A stretch of 64,000 nt of DNA, taken from the NCBI RefSeq assembly GCF_905171775.1, contig NC_053491.1:299870252-299934251 (forward strand). The letters are read 5' to 3'. The DNA comes from Rana temporaria. Taxonomy: Eukaryota > Chordata > Amphibia > Anura > Ranidae. Made by a program: the position numbers and the translations under genes. Positions 21,702 through 33,360 of the stretch are shown here, in pieces. Each line of letters starts with the position of its first letter. The stretch's first letter is position 1. The notes beneath the pieces are model-generated. The model was given only the letters and a program-made list of their open reading frames with translations. It made no database searches and was not told the origin of the DNA.

Positions 21702-23619
21702 GGGGGGAGAGGGAGAGAGAGATTAAAAAAAGAGTGGGAGAGAGGAGGGGGTGAGAGAGAGAGAGAATAAACAAAGAGTGGGAGAGAGGAGGGGGTGAGA
21801 GAGAGAAAGATTAAAAAAAGAGTGGGAGAGAGGAGGGGGTGAGAGGGGGGAGAGAGAGAGAGAGAGAGGGATTAAACAAAGAGTGGGAGAGAGGAGGGGG
21901 TGAGAGGGGGGGAGAGAGAGAGAGGGAGATTAAAAAAAGAGTGGGAGAGAGGAGGAGGTGAGGGGGTGAGAGGGGGAGAGAGAGAGGGGTGGAGAGAGAG
22001 AGAGGGGGGTGAGTTGGTGAGGATGAGAGAGAGAGGGGGGGATTAAAGAGTGGTGGGAGAGAGGAGGAGGTGAGGGGGGTGAGAGAGAGGGGGGAGAAAG
22101 AGGGGGTTGGGTGAGTTGGTGGGGGGTGAGGATGAGAGAGAGAGGGGGGATTAGAGAAAGAGTGGTGGGTGGGAGAGAGGAGGTGAGCGAGGGGCTAAGT
22201 GAGAGAGTGAGGAGGGGGTGACACAGAGGAAGGGGGGTAAGCTGACACAGAGGAGAGTGGGGTGAGACAGAGAAGAGTGGGGTGAGACAGAGGAGGGGGT
22301 AAGCTTACACAGAGGAGAGGGTAGGTGAGACAGAGGAGAGTGGGGTGAGACAGAGCAGAGTGGGGTGAGACAGAGCAGAGTGGGGTGAGACAGAGCAGAG
22401 TGGGGTGAGACAGAGGAGAGGGGGTAAGCTTACACAGAGGAGAGGGGGTAAGCTTACACAGAGGAGAGGGGGTAAGCTTTCACAGAGGAGGGTGACACAA
22501 CAGAGGAGAGGGGGTGACACAACAGAGGAGAGGGGGGTGACACAACAGAGGAGAGGGGGGGTGACACAACAGAGGAGGGGGGGGTGACACAACAGAGGAG
22601 AGGGGGGTGACAACAGAGGAGAGGGGGGTGATACAACAGAGGAGAGGGGGGGTCACAAGAGAGGAGGGGGGGTGACACAAGAGAGGAGAGGGGGGTGACA
22701 CAACAGAGGAGGGGGGTGACACAACAGAGGAGAGGGGGGGTGACACAATAGAGGAGAGGGGGGGGTGACACAACAGAGGAGAGGGGGGTGACACAACAGA
22801 GGAGAGGGGGGTGACACAACAGAGGAGAGGGGGGGACACAAGAGAGGAGGGGGGGTGACACAAGAGAGGAGAGGGGGGTGACACAACAGAGGAGAGGGTG
22901 ACACAACAGAGGCGAGGGGGGTGACACAACAGAGGAGAGGGGGGTGACACAAGAGAGGAGAGGGGGGGTGACACAACAGAGGAGAGGGGGGGGTGACACA
23001 ACAGAGGAGAGGGGGGTGACACAACAGAGGAGAGGGGGGTGACACAACAGAGGAGAGGGGGGTGACACAAGAGAGGAGAGGGGGGTGACACGAGAGAGGA
23101 GAGGGGGGTGACACAAGAGAGGAGAGGGGGTGACACAAGAGAGGAGAGGGGGGTGACACAACAGAGGAGGGGGGTGACACAACAGAGGAGGGGGGGTGAC
23201 ACAAGAGAGGAGAGGGGGTGACTCAGAGGAGGGAGGTAAGCTGACAGAGCAGATGAGCAGGACTCACATCGTGAGGCAGGACTCCGGGAGCAAGCAGGCA
23301 CGATGATTCGTATCCATCCACAGTGCAGCCCTGCCCATGCCTCCACACATGACCAGCACAGCCATTCACAGACCCCATATCTGCTTCCCGGCCCGCCCCG
23401 CACATCGCACATGGCCCGTTCTGCCAATCACAGGGCACCCACTGTCTCAGAGCCCAGAGTACGGGATCATGCGCGCCGCCCGAGACAGAGATCCAGCTGC
23501 TACAAGCCACAGTGGAATGTGTACCCGGGCAAAACAGGTGGCAACCCTATGCACGGCGCCCTGTTCTCAACGGCGCCTTGTGAGGGCGCACAACCTGCAC
23601 ACCGCAAAGGCCGGCCCTG
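21007..23619. mobile_element. hAT non-autonomous element with a giant purine minisatellite (2.6 kb)
   Basis: An exact 8-bp duplication CATATAAT flanks it (20999-21006 and 23620-23627). Ends CAGGGCCGGCCTT and AAAGGCCGGCCCTG are inverted. The left unique part contains repeats of ATTTTACTATAGGAGGTATTGG with an inverted partner. The right unique part (23235-23619) is GC-rich. No transposase is seen. Confidence 0.92.
21650..23235. repeat. Purine-rich minisatellite, GA/GGG and GACACAACAGAGGAGAG units
   Basis: Starts as (GA)n with AAAAAGAGTGGGAGAGAGGA repeats (~80-bp period), becomes GTGAGACAGAG and AAGCTTACACAGAGG units (~28 bp), then ~26-bp GACACAACAGAGGAGAGGGG units. Almost all G and A on the plus strand for 1.6 kb. 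Long Pro/Leu/Ser/Cys frames on the minus strand are artefacts. Confidence 0.95.
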
Positions 23620-23799
23620 CATATAATCACACATAGATTGGACTTGATGGACTTGTGTCTTTTTTTCAACCTAACCTCACCTACTGTGTAACTAACTATG
23701 TAACCTAAACCCCATAGACAGTGCTGGCCCAAGACATTGTGCTGCCTGGCATCAAGAATTAAATGCTGCCCCCCCCCCAAGAAAAAATCACACCCACCA

Positions 23800-23970
23800 G
23801 AATGGTCATGGCTCTATACATGTATTTAGGAGTATAAAGAGGACCTGTCATGGCTCTATACATGTATGTAGGAGTATAAAGAGGACCTGTCATGGCACTA
23901 TACATGTATGTAGGAGTATAAAGAGGACCTGTCATGGCTCTATACATGTATATAGGAGTATAAAAGGACC
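23800..23970. repeat. Tandem repeat, ~56-bp unit
   Basis: Four copies of TCATGGCTCTATACATGTAT followed by GTAGGAGTATAAAGAGGACC. Confidence 0.93.
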
Positions 23971-23974
23971 TGTG

Positions 23975-24535
23975 TGTGACCGTTGGCCGCAATATCAGCC
24001 GGCCACCCGCGATCGCTCCAGAGAGCCAGAGCGGGGATCTGTCAATATAAACAGACAGATTCCCATTCTGACAGGGGAGGAGAAACAGATCTGCTGTTCC
24101 TAGTAATTAGGAACAGAGATCTCTCTCCTCCTCCAGTCAGTCCCATCAGAAACACCTCCTAGGGAACACATTAAACCCCTTTCCTGCCAGTGACATTTAC
24201 ACAGTAATCAGTGCATTTTTATATCACAGATCGCTGTATAAATGTCACTGGTCCCAAAAAAGTGTCAAGTGTCCAATCTGTCCACCGCAATGTCACAGTC
24301 TCACAAAAAAATCGCAGATCACCGTCATTACTAGTAAAAAAATAATAAAAATACCATAAATCTATCCTCTATTTGGTAGACGCAATAACTTTTGCGCAAA
24401 CTTATCAATATACACTTATTGCGTTTTTTTGTTTTTTTTACCAAACATATGTAGAAGAATACATATCGACCTAAACTGATGAAGACATGTTTATTTTAAT
24501 TTTTTTGGATGTTTATTATAGCAAAAAGTGAAAAA
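23975..24535 (+). mobile_element. TTAA-targeting repeat, fragment
   Basis: Carries the shared interior blocks (AACCCCTTTCCTGCCAGTGA, ACTAGTAAAAAAATAATAAAA, CCTAAACTGATGAAG, GTTTATTATAGCAAAAAG). Both TTAA ends are missing; the right side passes into the minisatellite. Confidence 0.7.
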
Positions 24536-24539
24536 AAAA

Positions 24540-25130
24540 AGGAGGGGGGCCGCGGGTGGCTGATCGAGTGGAGGGGGGGGCAGGCTGATAGAGAGGAGGA
24601 GTGGGCGGCTGATAGAGAGGAGGGGGGGCAGCTGACAGAGAAGAGAGGGGGGGTAGCTAATAGAGAGGAGAAGGGGGAAGCTGATAGAGAGGAGAGGGGG
24701 GGCGATTGATAGAGGGGAAAGGGGGGGGCGCTGATAGAGAGGAGAAGGGGACAGCTGATAGAGAGGAGAAGGAGGGGCAGCTGATATAGAGGAGAGGGGG
24801 GGGGCGGCTAATAGAGAGGAGAGGGGGGCGGCTGATAGAGAGGAGAAGAGGGCGGCTGATAGAGAGGAGAAGGGAGGGCAGCTGATAGGAGGGTGTGGCT
24901 GATAAAGAGGAGGGGGGTGGCTGATAGAGAGGAGAAGGGAGGGCAGCTGATAGGAGGGTGTGGCTGATAAAGAGGAGGGGGGCGGCTGATAGAGGAGGGG
25001 GGGCGGCTGATAGAGAGAAGGGGGGACCGTGGGTGGCTGATAGAGAGGAGGGGGGCCGCAGGCGGCTGATAGAGAGGAGGAGGGGGCCGCAGGCGGCTGA
25101 TAGAGAGAAGGGGGGGCCGCGGGCAGCTGA
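24540..25130. repeat. Purine minisatellite, GGCTGATAGAGAGGAG units
   Basis: About twenty units of 24-30 bp with variable G runs; GGGGGG tracts recur. It starts exactly where the TTAA fragment stops. Confidence 0.93.
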
Positions 25131-25371
25131 CAGATCAGATGAGAGAGAAGGTCACGGACCTCAGGAGACAGGTGACACACAGACAGTGCAAGTTAGGACT
25201 CCGGGAGCATGCAGGGTTGGCGCGATTACCCACAGTCCAGCTCCTTCAGGCGAATCACATGACACCCACCGCTGCCCATTGCGGAGCTTGGCTCAAACAC
25301 AGAGTTAGGCAGCAGTTTGAACATTGATTTGCCGCCCCCCCTGAAAGTGCCACCTGGGACCGAGGTACCTG

Positions 25372-25766
25372 CCCATAGAGAATCTGTGGGGTACTGTCAA
25401 GAGGAAGATAAGAGACACCAGACCCAATAATGCAGATGAGCTGAAGGCTGCTATTAAAGCAACCTTTGCTTCCATAACGCCCCTACCAGGTATTGAGTGT
25501 ATACTATACTATACTATACATAGACATACTTTTCGGTAAGCCAGCATTTCTGTATTCAAAATCTTTTTCTTTTTTTTTTTTGAGCTTATGTAATATTCAA
25601 ATTTTCGGAAATATTGAATTTGGGGTTTTCACTAGCTGTAAGCCATAATTATAAAAATAAAAGAAAGAAATGCTTGAAATATATGACTCTGTGTGTGACG
25701 CATCCCTATAAAATATACACGTTTCACTTTTTGAATTGAATTACTGAAATAAATGTACTTTTTTAC
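25372..25766 (+). mobile_element. Tc1 half-copy, terminal part, plus orientation
   Basis: Continues the transposase C-terminus (ENLWGTVKRKI-like, ending near 25500 at GTATTGAGTG), then the terminal region with GTAATATTCAAATTTTCGG, AATTTGGGGTTTTCACTAG and TTTCACTTTTTGAATTGAAT. It mirrors 12785-13280. The last bases of the terminal repeat are lost. Confidence 0.85.
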
Positions 25767-25779
25767 GTGTTTAGGGGCC

Positions 25780-25883
25780 CGATTGGGGGTGTGGCATGGT
25801 AGGGGTTGGGCGGGGCAACTGGTGGCGAGTAACCCTTGAGATCTGGCTAGTAGCTCAGGACTTGAAATTTTGAGCCCTGACAT

Positions 25884-25892
<9 letters not shown>
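25780..25892 (-). mobile_element. Fragment of the CAGGGCTCAAAATTTC hAT-like repeat
   Basis: On the minus strand it begins CAGGGCTCAAAATTTCAAG and continues through GTTACTCGCCACCAGTTGCC. It is the uninterrupted version of the stretch that is split by the MITE at 3448-4130. Confidence 0.6.
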
Positions 25893-25913
<21 letters not shown>

Positions 25914-25914
<1 letters not shown>

Positions 25915-26140
25915 TGTGGAGAGTCAGTCTGGGAAGGGTTAATGAAACAGGGCAAGTACTTCCTTTTCAGGCCTGCTTATTAGGCACCTGATCAGAGAGG
26001 CTGTTGGGCTATCAGAGTTGAGAGGAGCTTGAAGCTGGAAAGACCCCTGTTTGCTGATGACTTGATCCTGCTGGGTGAGCTTGCCTGAACTGGGACTTTG
26101 CTATGTTATATGCTGTGGCTGGGATGCTAAGCATTATACG
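25914..26140 (+). repeat. LTR fragment, TGTGGAGAGTC type
   Basis: Starts TGTGGAGAGTCAGTCTGGG and matches 34564-34679 plus 35304-35410 (GGCCTGCTTATTAGGCACCTG, GAACTGGGACTTTGCTATG). It ends around GCATTATA and gives the unoccupied version of the site filled by the solo LTR at 34680. Confidence 0.7.
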
Positions 26141-26774
26141 TAATTTTACGTTGGTACTTTGAAGAGGAATATTGTTGTTATGGCAGCAGTTAGATGAGTG
26201 AAGGGAAGATGGCCCCCTCCCATCTCCATATCATTGCAGGGAGGCAGCAATGTCAAAATGTAATTTCCGCCCATAGCTCTTAAAAAGGGACATTTTTATT
26301 TTTTTCAAATGACATTTAATAATCATTTAATTGTTTTATTGCATTTTAGTGTAAATATGAGATCTGAGGTATTTTTAACCCCATATCTCATATTTAAGAG
26401 GTCCTGCTATGCTTTTTTTTTTTTTATCTATTACAAGGGATGTTTACATTTCTTTAGGTTTAGGCTAAAGTTCATTAGCGAGGGCTCAAAGTGGGTTGCC
26501 AACTGATCCGCCAGGATCAGTGTCTAAACCTGGGGGGGGGGGGGTCAAGTGCTGGTGGTTGGGCCTACTGTGGAGAGCAGGGCTGAATTGGTGCAACTGC
26601 TCCTCACAGGAAGTACCAGGAAGTGTAGCACTAATGGAAACTGATAAAAATGACTATGATGGGTTTACAGCAGCAATCCTAGACTACAAATGATGTGGAT
26701 TCAGGAAGGGGGCATTATGTAGGGATGTAGTGATTTCTAAATTATTTTTGCTTTATATTGTGATCTGTTAGTGT
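26141..26774. other. Unassigned repeat-derived sequence
   Basis: Includes GAGGTCCTGC...ATTACAAGGGATGTTTACATT, a block also found at 48640-48690, so at least 26395-26460 belongs to the same interspersed family. No coding frame is supported. Confidence 0.4.
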
Positions 26775-27168
26775 AGTATTAGCAGGGCCGCCATCAGGGG
26801 GGTACAGGCAGTACACCTGTAAGGGGCCCGGAGGTCCCCAGGGGCCCGGGTGGCAACCCCCTTTTAAAAATTTTTTTTTAATATATTTTTATTTTATTTT
26901 TTATTAAAGGGCCAATTTTTTTTAGAGGTCCCCATGGGCCCGGAGGCCCAAGGGCCACGGGTGGCAACCCCCCCCCCTTTTTTTTTTTTTTATAAAAATA
27001 TATATATTGTTTTTAATATATTTTAATTTAATTTTTTTATTAAAAGGGACAATTTTTTTTTATTTTTTTTTTAGAGGTCCCCTGAGGCCCGGAAATCCCC
27101 AGGGCCCCGGATGACAACCTCCCTTTTTTTTATAAAAAAAAATATTTTTTTTAATATTTCTTTTATTT

Positions 27169-27173
<5 letters not shown>

Positions 27174-27254
<81 letters not shown>
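27174..27254. repeat. (AT)n microsatellite
   Basis: About 40 AT units within the hAT element. Confidence 0.97.
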
Positions 27255-27256
<2 letters not shown>

Positions 27257-27366
27257 CAAAGGGATCAGAGGTCCCCAGGGCCCCATGTGGCAAACCCGCT
27301 TTTTTTTTTTTTATAAATCTTTCTTTAATAAAGGTCCCGGATGGAAACCCCCCTTTTTTGTAATTT

Positions 27367-27368
<2 letters not shown>

Positions 27369-27442
<74 letters not shown>
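27369..27442. repeat. (AT)n microsatellite
   Basis: About 36 AT units in the next spacer module of the same element. Confidence 0.97.
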
Positions 27443-27447
<5 letters not shown>

Positions 27448-27748
27448 TTATTAAAGGGCCCAGGTGGCAACCCCCTTTAAAAAAAAAAAAAAAAAAAAAA
27501 ACAATTTTTTTTAATATATTTTTTATTTCTTTTTATTAAAGGGCCCAGAGGTCCCCAGAGCCCAGGATGGCTACCCCCCTTTATTTCTTCTTTTTTTGTA
27601 AAGGCCCCCCCGCTTCTCAATTCGCAGCAGCGGGGGGCGCTTCTCAATTTCAGGCGGCCCATGCCTGAAACTGTAAGGGGCCCCATAATTCCTGATGGCG
27701 GCCCTGAGTATTAGTCAGCTTAGCTGTGTGCTGGCTTTTCACTCTAAA

Positions 27749-28200
27749 GGCCCGTACACACGGTCTGACTTTTTGCCAACAAACTTCAAAATGAGCACGT
27801 TTTCAAAATAGTCCAACCATGTGTACGCTGACAAACTTTTTTGGGGTTTCATCGTACAAAAAGTTCAGTCTGCAAACGGACTAACTTTACTTCAACAAAA
27901 GTCCGATGGTGCCTAGTCCGACCAGCAAGCAATCGGACTTTTGGACAAAGTACAAACGCGCATGCTCAGAAGCAAAGACCAGACGGAAGCGTTCTGTCTG
28001 GTAATACTAGCGTTGGTATTTGAAAGAGCACATTCGTGACGCGGCAAGTTCTGAAATCAAGAACAGCAGCGCACATTCTCTTCTTCTTTATTATGTGATA
28101 ATACTAAAAGCTGCTTTGCTGGTGATACTGACGGAGTAAAAACTAATGTCTTTACTTTGGATTAATGTATTTTGGTTATATGAATCAAACATATTTCTAT
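27749..28200. mobile_element. Harbinger-type MITE, left end only
   Basis: Begins GGCCCGTACACACGGTCTG. Shares GCGCATGCTCAGAAGCAA followed by GACGGAAGCG with the MITE at 3480 (3700-3735) and, inverted, with the right side of the long element (19940-19990). The right end is replaced by a TTAA repeat. Confidence 0.65.
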
Positions 28201-28215
28201 ATTTTTTTGTGGGTC

Positions 28216-29005
28216 AAGTTAACACAACCCCATTGTGCAACATGCCAATATGCTGCTACATGACCCAAGGGGTTTTTACAAATTCGGCACTGCGTCGCTT
28301 TAACTGACAATTGCGCGGTCGTGCGACGTGGCTCCCAAACAAAATTGGCGTCCTTTTTTCCCCACAAATCGATTGGTTTGCGCAAAATTTATAGCGTTTA
28401 CAAAATAGGGGATAGTTTTATCGCATTTTTATAATTTTTTTTTTTTTTTTTTACTACTAATGGCGGCGATCAGCGATTATTTTCGTGACTGCGACATTAT
28501 GGCGGACACTTCGGACAATTTTGACACATTTTTGGGACCATTGTCATTTTCACAGCAAAAAATGCATTTAAATTGCATTGTTTATTGTGAAAATGACAGT
28601 TGCAGTTTAGGAGTTAACCACAGGGGGCGCTGTAGGATTTAGTGTTCACCTAGTGTGTGTTTACAACTGTAGGGGGGTGTGGCTGTAGGAATGATGTCAT
28701 TGATCGAGTCTCCCTATATAAGGGATCACTCGATCGATGCAGCGCCATAGTGTAGCACGGGGAAGCCGTGTTTACATACGGCTCTCCCCGTTCTTCAGCT
28801 CCGGGGAGCGATCGCGACGGAGCGGCTATAAACGAATAGCCGCGCCGTCGTCCCGGATCGCTCCCCGAGGGAATCCAACCGCCGCATGTAGCGATCGGAC
28901 CCCCCACCCGCTAGAAGGCAGGGACGTACAGGTACGCCAATGTGCCTGTACGTGCCATTCTGCCGACGTGTGTGTGTATATATACATGCGGCGGTCGGGA
29001 AGGGG
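28216..29005 (-). mobile_element. TTAA-targeting repeat, reverse orientation
   Basis: Reverse copy of the family: TCGCTTTAACTGACAATTGCG, TCCCAAACAAAATTGG and GGCGGCGATCAGCGATT are complements of the conserved blocks. TTAA lies at 29006-29009 next to AAGGGG. The left TTAA near 28215 is uncertain. The AAAGCTCTATT segment is deleted. Confidence 0.7.
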
Positions 29006-29009
29006 TTAA

Positions 29010-29473
29010 AGCCTGAAGCTACAAAACGCTGGAGGGGGAAAAAATCTATTATTGGTTCACATCTCCACTCTAAAACGCCTGAAGCCAGAAGCTCTAAAAC
29101 GCCTGAAGCTCAAACAAGTTCTGGGACTTTTTTTAGGCAGATTTGGGTGTTTTTCTGCTTTTTACATTGGTGACCTTTTGACCTGTACAAAATTGCATGA
29201 CTTTTTGCCTGAAAATGCTATGCTCCGGTTTGAATGGGGCCTAAGTGTGCAGTGATTATTCTCAGTCACATGCTGTGTGAGTGTTCTCCAGCAGGGTGTG
29301 CTAGAGATATGACTGCACATTATAGATATTTTATACTTGGCAAATCAGCGGGCCTGGGGCGCTTGCTGTGCATGCTGGGAGAGCTATTGAATATCTGAGT
29401 CACTTTCTGCTCTTTCCCTACATGGATCTCCCTTAAGAGGATGTCTGTGTAATCCACTTATCTAGGCCTCAGG
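29010..29473. other. Unassigned sequence
   Basis: Contains short repeats of AAACGCCTGAAGC. The right edge (CTAGGCCTCAGGTCCTAGAG) may be the start of the exon-like segment discussed at 33970. No supported gene. Confidence 0.35.
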
Positions 29474-29864
29474 TCCTAGAGCAGGGGTGCCCAACCTTTT
29501 GAGTGAGGGCCACTTAAGCAACTTGGTAACCGATCGCGGGCCACAATGAGCGGAGCAGGATCTCATGTCCGTGTCTGCTCTGTATATGCAGAGTGGACAT
29601 GGGCACAGCCCACTATACTTTTTTTTTTTGCAGATCGGATTAGAGGTAGGACACAAGTCGGTTTATGTCTGCCACTACTTAGAGGTAAATGGAGGGTTTA
29701 ATTGGTCGGACTGACAGTGTAAAAGGGGCCCAAGGCTGCTTTCACACTGATGTGCTGCAGTTTACATGCACTACGGGTGCAACGCAGTGTACCTTTTGTT
29801 TCCTGCACTTTGCAATAGACTTCTATTATATTCTGCAGGTTTGGTGCACTCTCAGAAAGCTCAC

Positions 29865-30184
<320 letters not shown>

Positions 30185-30189
30185 CTCGA

Positions 30190-30925
30190 GTGATCGCCGC
30201 CGGGCACCCGCGATTGCTCGTTACAGAGCGAGGACCGGGAGCTGTGTGTGTGTAAACACACAGCTCTCGGTCCTGTCAGGGGAGAAATGCCTGACCGTCT
30301 GTTCATACAATGTATGAACAGCGATCAGTCATTTCCCCTAGTGAGGCCACCCCCCCTACAGTTAGAACATACTTGACCCCTTCCCCGCCCCCTAGTGTTG
30401 ACCCCTTCCCTGCCAGTGGCATTTTTATAGTAATCCAATGCATTGATCGCTATAAAAATGCCAATGGTCCCGAAAATGTGTCAGAAGTGTCCGCCATAAT
30501 GTCGCAGTACCGGAAAAAATCGCTGATCGCCGCCATTAATAGTAAAAAAAAAATAATAAAAATGCCACAAAATTACCCCCTATTTTGTAAATGCTATAAC
30601 TTTTGCGCAAACCAATCAATAAACGTTTATTGAGATTTTTTTTAATGAAAAGAATACGTGTCGGCCTAAACTGAGGAAAAAAAAAAATTTTTATATATTT
30701 TTGGGGGATATTTATTATGGCAAAAAGTAAAAAATATTCATTTTTTTTTTTTCATATTTGACGCTCCTATTTTAGTTTATAGCGCAAAAACTAAAAACAG
30801 CAGGAGGTGATCAAATACCACCAAAAGAAAGCTCTATTTGTGGGAAAAAAGGACGCCAATTTTGTTTGGGAGCCACGTCGCACGACCGCGCAATTGTCAG
30901 TTAAAGCGACGCAGTGCTGAAGCGC
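30190..30925 (+). mobile_element. TTAA-targeting repeat, left end lost
   Basis: Contains the hairpin GAGCTGTGTGTGTGTAAACA, the AACTTTTGCGCAAACCAATC block and ACCAAAAGAAAGCTCTATT up to TTAAAGCGACGCAGTGC. The GT array begins where the left end should be; a GTGTGTGT stretch in the family hairpin may have seeded it. Confidence 0.75.
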
Positions 30926-31009
30926 AAAAAGTGCTCCTGTCTTTGACCAGCAAAATTGGTCCGGGATAGCAACCCCCCTTTTTTTGTAATTTATTTTTAT
31001 AATAAAAAA

Positions 31010-31012
<3 letters not shown>

Positions 31013-31040
<28 letters not shown>
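31013..31040. repeat. (GT)n microsatellite
   Basis: Fourteen GT units. Confidence 0.95.
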
Positions 31041-31042
<2 letters not shown>

Positions 31043-31554
31043 ACTTTTTTACCCTGAAAATCGAGGGTAAACTGTGCCTGCGTGTTATACGCAGGGGGCT
31101 ATGGAAAGTTTTTTTCCTGAAACTTCCCTCTTAAAGTTAGGGTGCGTGTTATACACCTGTGCATGTTATATGCCGATAAATACGGGTGTATATATATCAT
31201 TTTTTTTTATTCTTAAAGGGCCCAGAGGTCTTCAGGGCCCCGGATGGCTACCCCCCTTTATTTTATATATATTTTTATTTTTCCTCCTTTTTTTTTGTAA
31301 ATGGGGGGGGGCCCCCCCGCTTAATTTGCGGCAGCACAGCCCCCCCCCCCGTTCTCTGCTCCAGGGGGCCCATGCCTGAAGCTGTGTAAGGGGCCCCATA
31401 ATTCCTGATGGCGGCCCTGCCTAGAGGTATGGAGTGCTGAGGGACCTCCTGTCATGGGAATGGGGGGTAACTAGATGCGCAAACCACACTATTGAATACT
31501 AAATAACGGATGGGCTACAGCAGCAGCCACAACGATTGGGTGTTCACACACTTA

Positions 31555-31890
31555 TAACAGTAATTGAAGGTAATGTGTTGGGGCGCTCGCTAATTAAGAA
31601 TAATAATTAGTAAATAAATAATCTAAAATCCCATGCAATTTCCGTGCACTAAGTGCATGGAAAAATACAACATCAAAAATGTGCAGCACTAAGGTGAATG
31701 ATAGGTAATAAGTGTTAATCAGGTGCATCCATACATTGAAAATAAATTCAAGCAAACGGCACTGGATGTGCAAAAAAGTCCAATGTAAACAAATAAATAT
31801 TATATATATTTAATCTATCTATCTTCATGCAATTGTGCAAAAACGCATTAAAGGTGCAAAAAACCCAAACATGCAAAAAATTATATGTAA
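31555..31890 (+). repeat. Left inverted arm of the Penelope-like element
   Basis: GGTAATGTGTTGGGGCGCTCG through TGCAATTGTGCAAAAACGCA; complement of 33629-33965. Divergence is modest, including small gaps. Confidence 0.9.
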
Positions 31891-32583
31891 AAAGTAGAGT
31901 CCACAGCGTTTTCCAAATGTGCAGTGCTCAGAACTAGCTCAAAAAGTGCTTCACTCCCCACGTGCCCAGTCTCACCAGCCTTTTACCTCTAAGAGGCTTA
32001 AAATAAGCCTTATGTGAAATCCCAATGGCAGCTCCTCTTTTCTTCCAAATGCAGCAGCGTTGCAGATCAACTTCACTCCACAAAGGCAGCGCTTAGCCAG
32101 TGTACAAGCCCCTCTTCATTTGAATCAATGGCTTCCCAATAAGGCACATATGAAAGGCACAATGCTCACAATAGTGTAAAAACTTCAGCATAATTTTAAT
32201 AAAGACATAATAAACACTCACATTTCAGTTAAGGATCTCAGACATCAGACATCAAACACAGTAGTATCTCCACTCCCGGCCGGGAGCGGAGACGACGTCA
32301 CCAACAGCTCACTTCCCTCACGCGTATCATGGCTGTGCACGCCACTTAATCATAGGGTTTGGAGCTGTGCTGACAAGGGTGACTATTTAAAACAATTTCC
32401 TTTCCTTTCTGGGATGAAAGAGTCCTGTCGGGTTACGATAGGACCAGTAAACAGTGGAGCTCCCTCCACTGGTCAAAACTCACTAAAAGGTTAAAACTGG
32501 ACAGAGGAAAATATAAAAAATTGGAGATAAAACAGTTCAAATCAAACTTGACGTTGTGTCCATGGGGTACTAAAGTGCAAAGT

Positions 32584-33360
32584 TCATGTATCCAGCGGGA
32601 TTCTAATTGGCTGATTTTTTTTGACCTCATCATCCCCCCTCCAATGTGGTTTATATTTTTCGATTCCCCATACTTTTAAGGACGAGGGATCTCTATTATG
32701 ACATCTGTCAAAATGTCGGGACAAACTATGCTTCGGATAGCCATTTTTTGTATTTTGTGTGTGTTCTCGAAGCCTTTTCCATAGTTCACTTTTAGTTCTC
32801 CCCACATATTGAAACCGACATGGACATTCCAGGAGATAGACCACACCTTCAGTTTTGCATGAAATAAAGTCTTTGATCTTATACTCGTTCCCGGTAACGG
32901 TAGATTTAAAACTTTCTTTCTTCTTTTTGCATTCTTTTGTATGTCTACATTTATAACACATTTTGCACGGATAAAAACCTTTCCCATTAAAAAATGAGAA
33001 CGCTTTTTTTGTGGGTGGATCTAGAACATTCTTTGCAACCATATCTCTCAAGGTGGGAGCTCTGCAATATGTAAACATGGGTTTCTCAGGCAAGATTGTC
33101 CCTAGATGTCGATCAGCTTTGATGATATTCCAATATTTTTTACATATCGTCTCGATTTCTTTATGTTGGACGTTATAGTCCATTACCAAAGGGACACCAC
33201 ACGCAAATGTATTATTTCTGGTTGAGTCCTGGATCAATGCTTCTCTTTCCATGGCAGATACATCTTCTATCTTCTTGTCAATGAAATCTTGTTTATATCC
33301 CTTTTCAACAAATCTTTGACCAATGAACTTGGCTTGTTTTAAGAATACTTCATTTTTAGT
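32584..33360 (-). pseudogene. Penelope GIY-YIG endonuclease, C-terminal part of the ORF
   Basis: Reads from about 33360 to a stop at 32584. Order: a helical segment (FIGQRFVEKGYKQDFIDKKI), a conserved CRAPTLRDMVAKN, a Cys cluster CKMCYKCRHTKEC typical of the linker zinc motif, and the GIY-YIG core GVVYLLECPCRFQYVGRTK followed by RLREH, then LSRHFDRCH. In Penelope elements this nuclease sits after RT and nicks target DNA to prime synthesis. The N-terminal hydrophobic stretch of the longer open frame (33370-33465) is antisense to coding-like sequence and is not part of the protein. RT is missing. Confidence 0.9.

Larger units (their letters stand above)
23719..25371. mobile_element. hAT non-autonomous element (1.65 kb)
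   Basis: An exact 8-bp duplication CCCATAGA (23711-23718 and 25372-25379) lies inside the Tc1 sequence, which continues on both sides (ACCTAAACCCCATAGA, then GAATCTGTGGGG). Ends are CAGTGCTGGCCC and GAGGTACCTG; CAG...CTG fits hAT but the inverted repeat is otherwise weak. It contains three arrays: ATACATGTATGTAGGAG units (23800-23970), a TTAA-repeat fragment, and GCTGATAGAGAGGAG units. Confidence 0.8.
26783..27706. mobile_element. hAT non-autonomous element, CAGGGCCGCCATCAGG family (924 bp)
   Basis: An exact 8-bp duplication AGTATTAG (26775-26782, 27707-27714). Ends CAGGGCCGCCATCAGG and CCTGATGGCGGCCCTG are perfect inverted repeats over 16 bp. The body repeats GGTCCCCAGGGCCC and GGTGGCAACCCCCC modules separated by AT-rich spacers. 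No transposase. Confidence 0.93.

Noticed and set aside
22454..23427. Pro/Leu/Ser/Cys-rich open frames of 183-315 codons on the minus strand
   Set aside because: They are translations of the ~26-bp purine minisatellite in successive frames, with no independent start context or domain.
24491..25180. 229-codon Pro/Leu/Ser-rich frame
   Set aside because: Translation of the GGCTGATAGAGAGGAG array.
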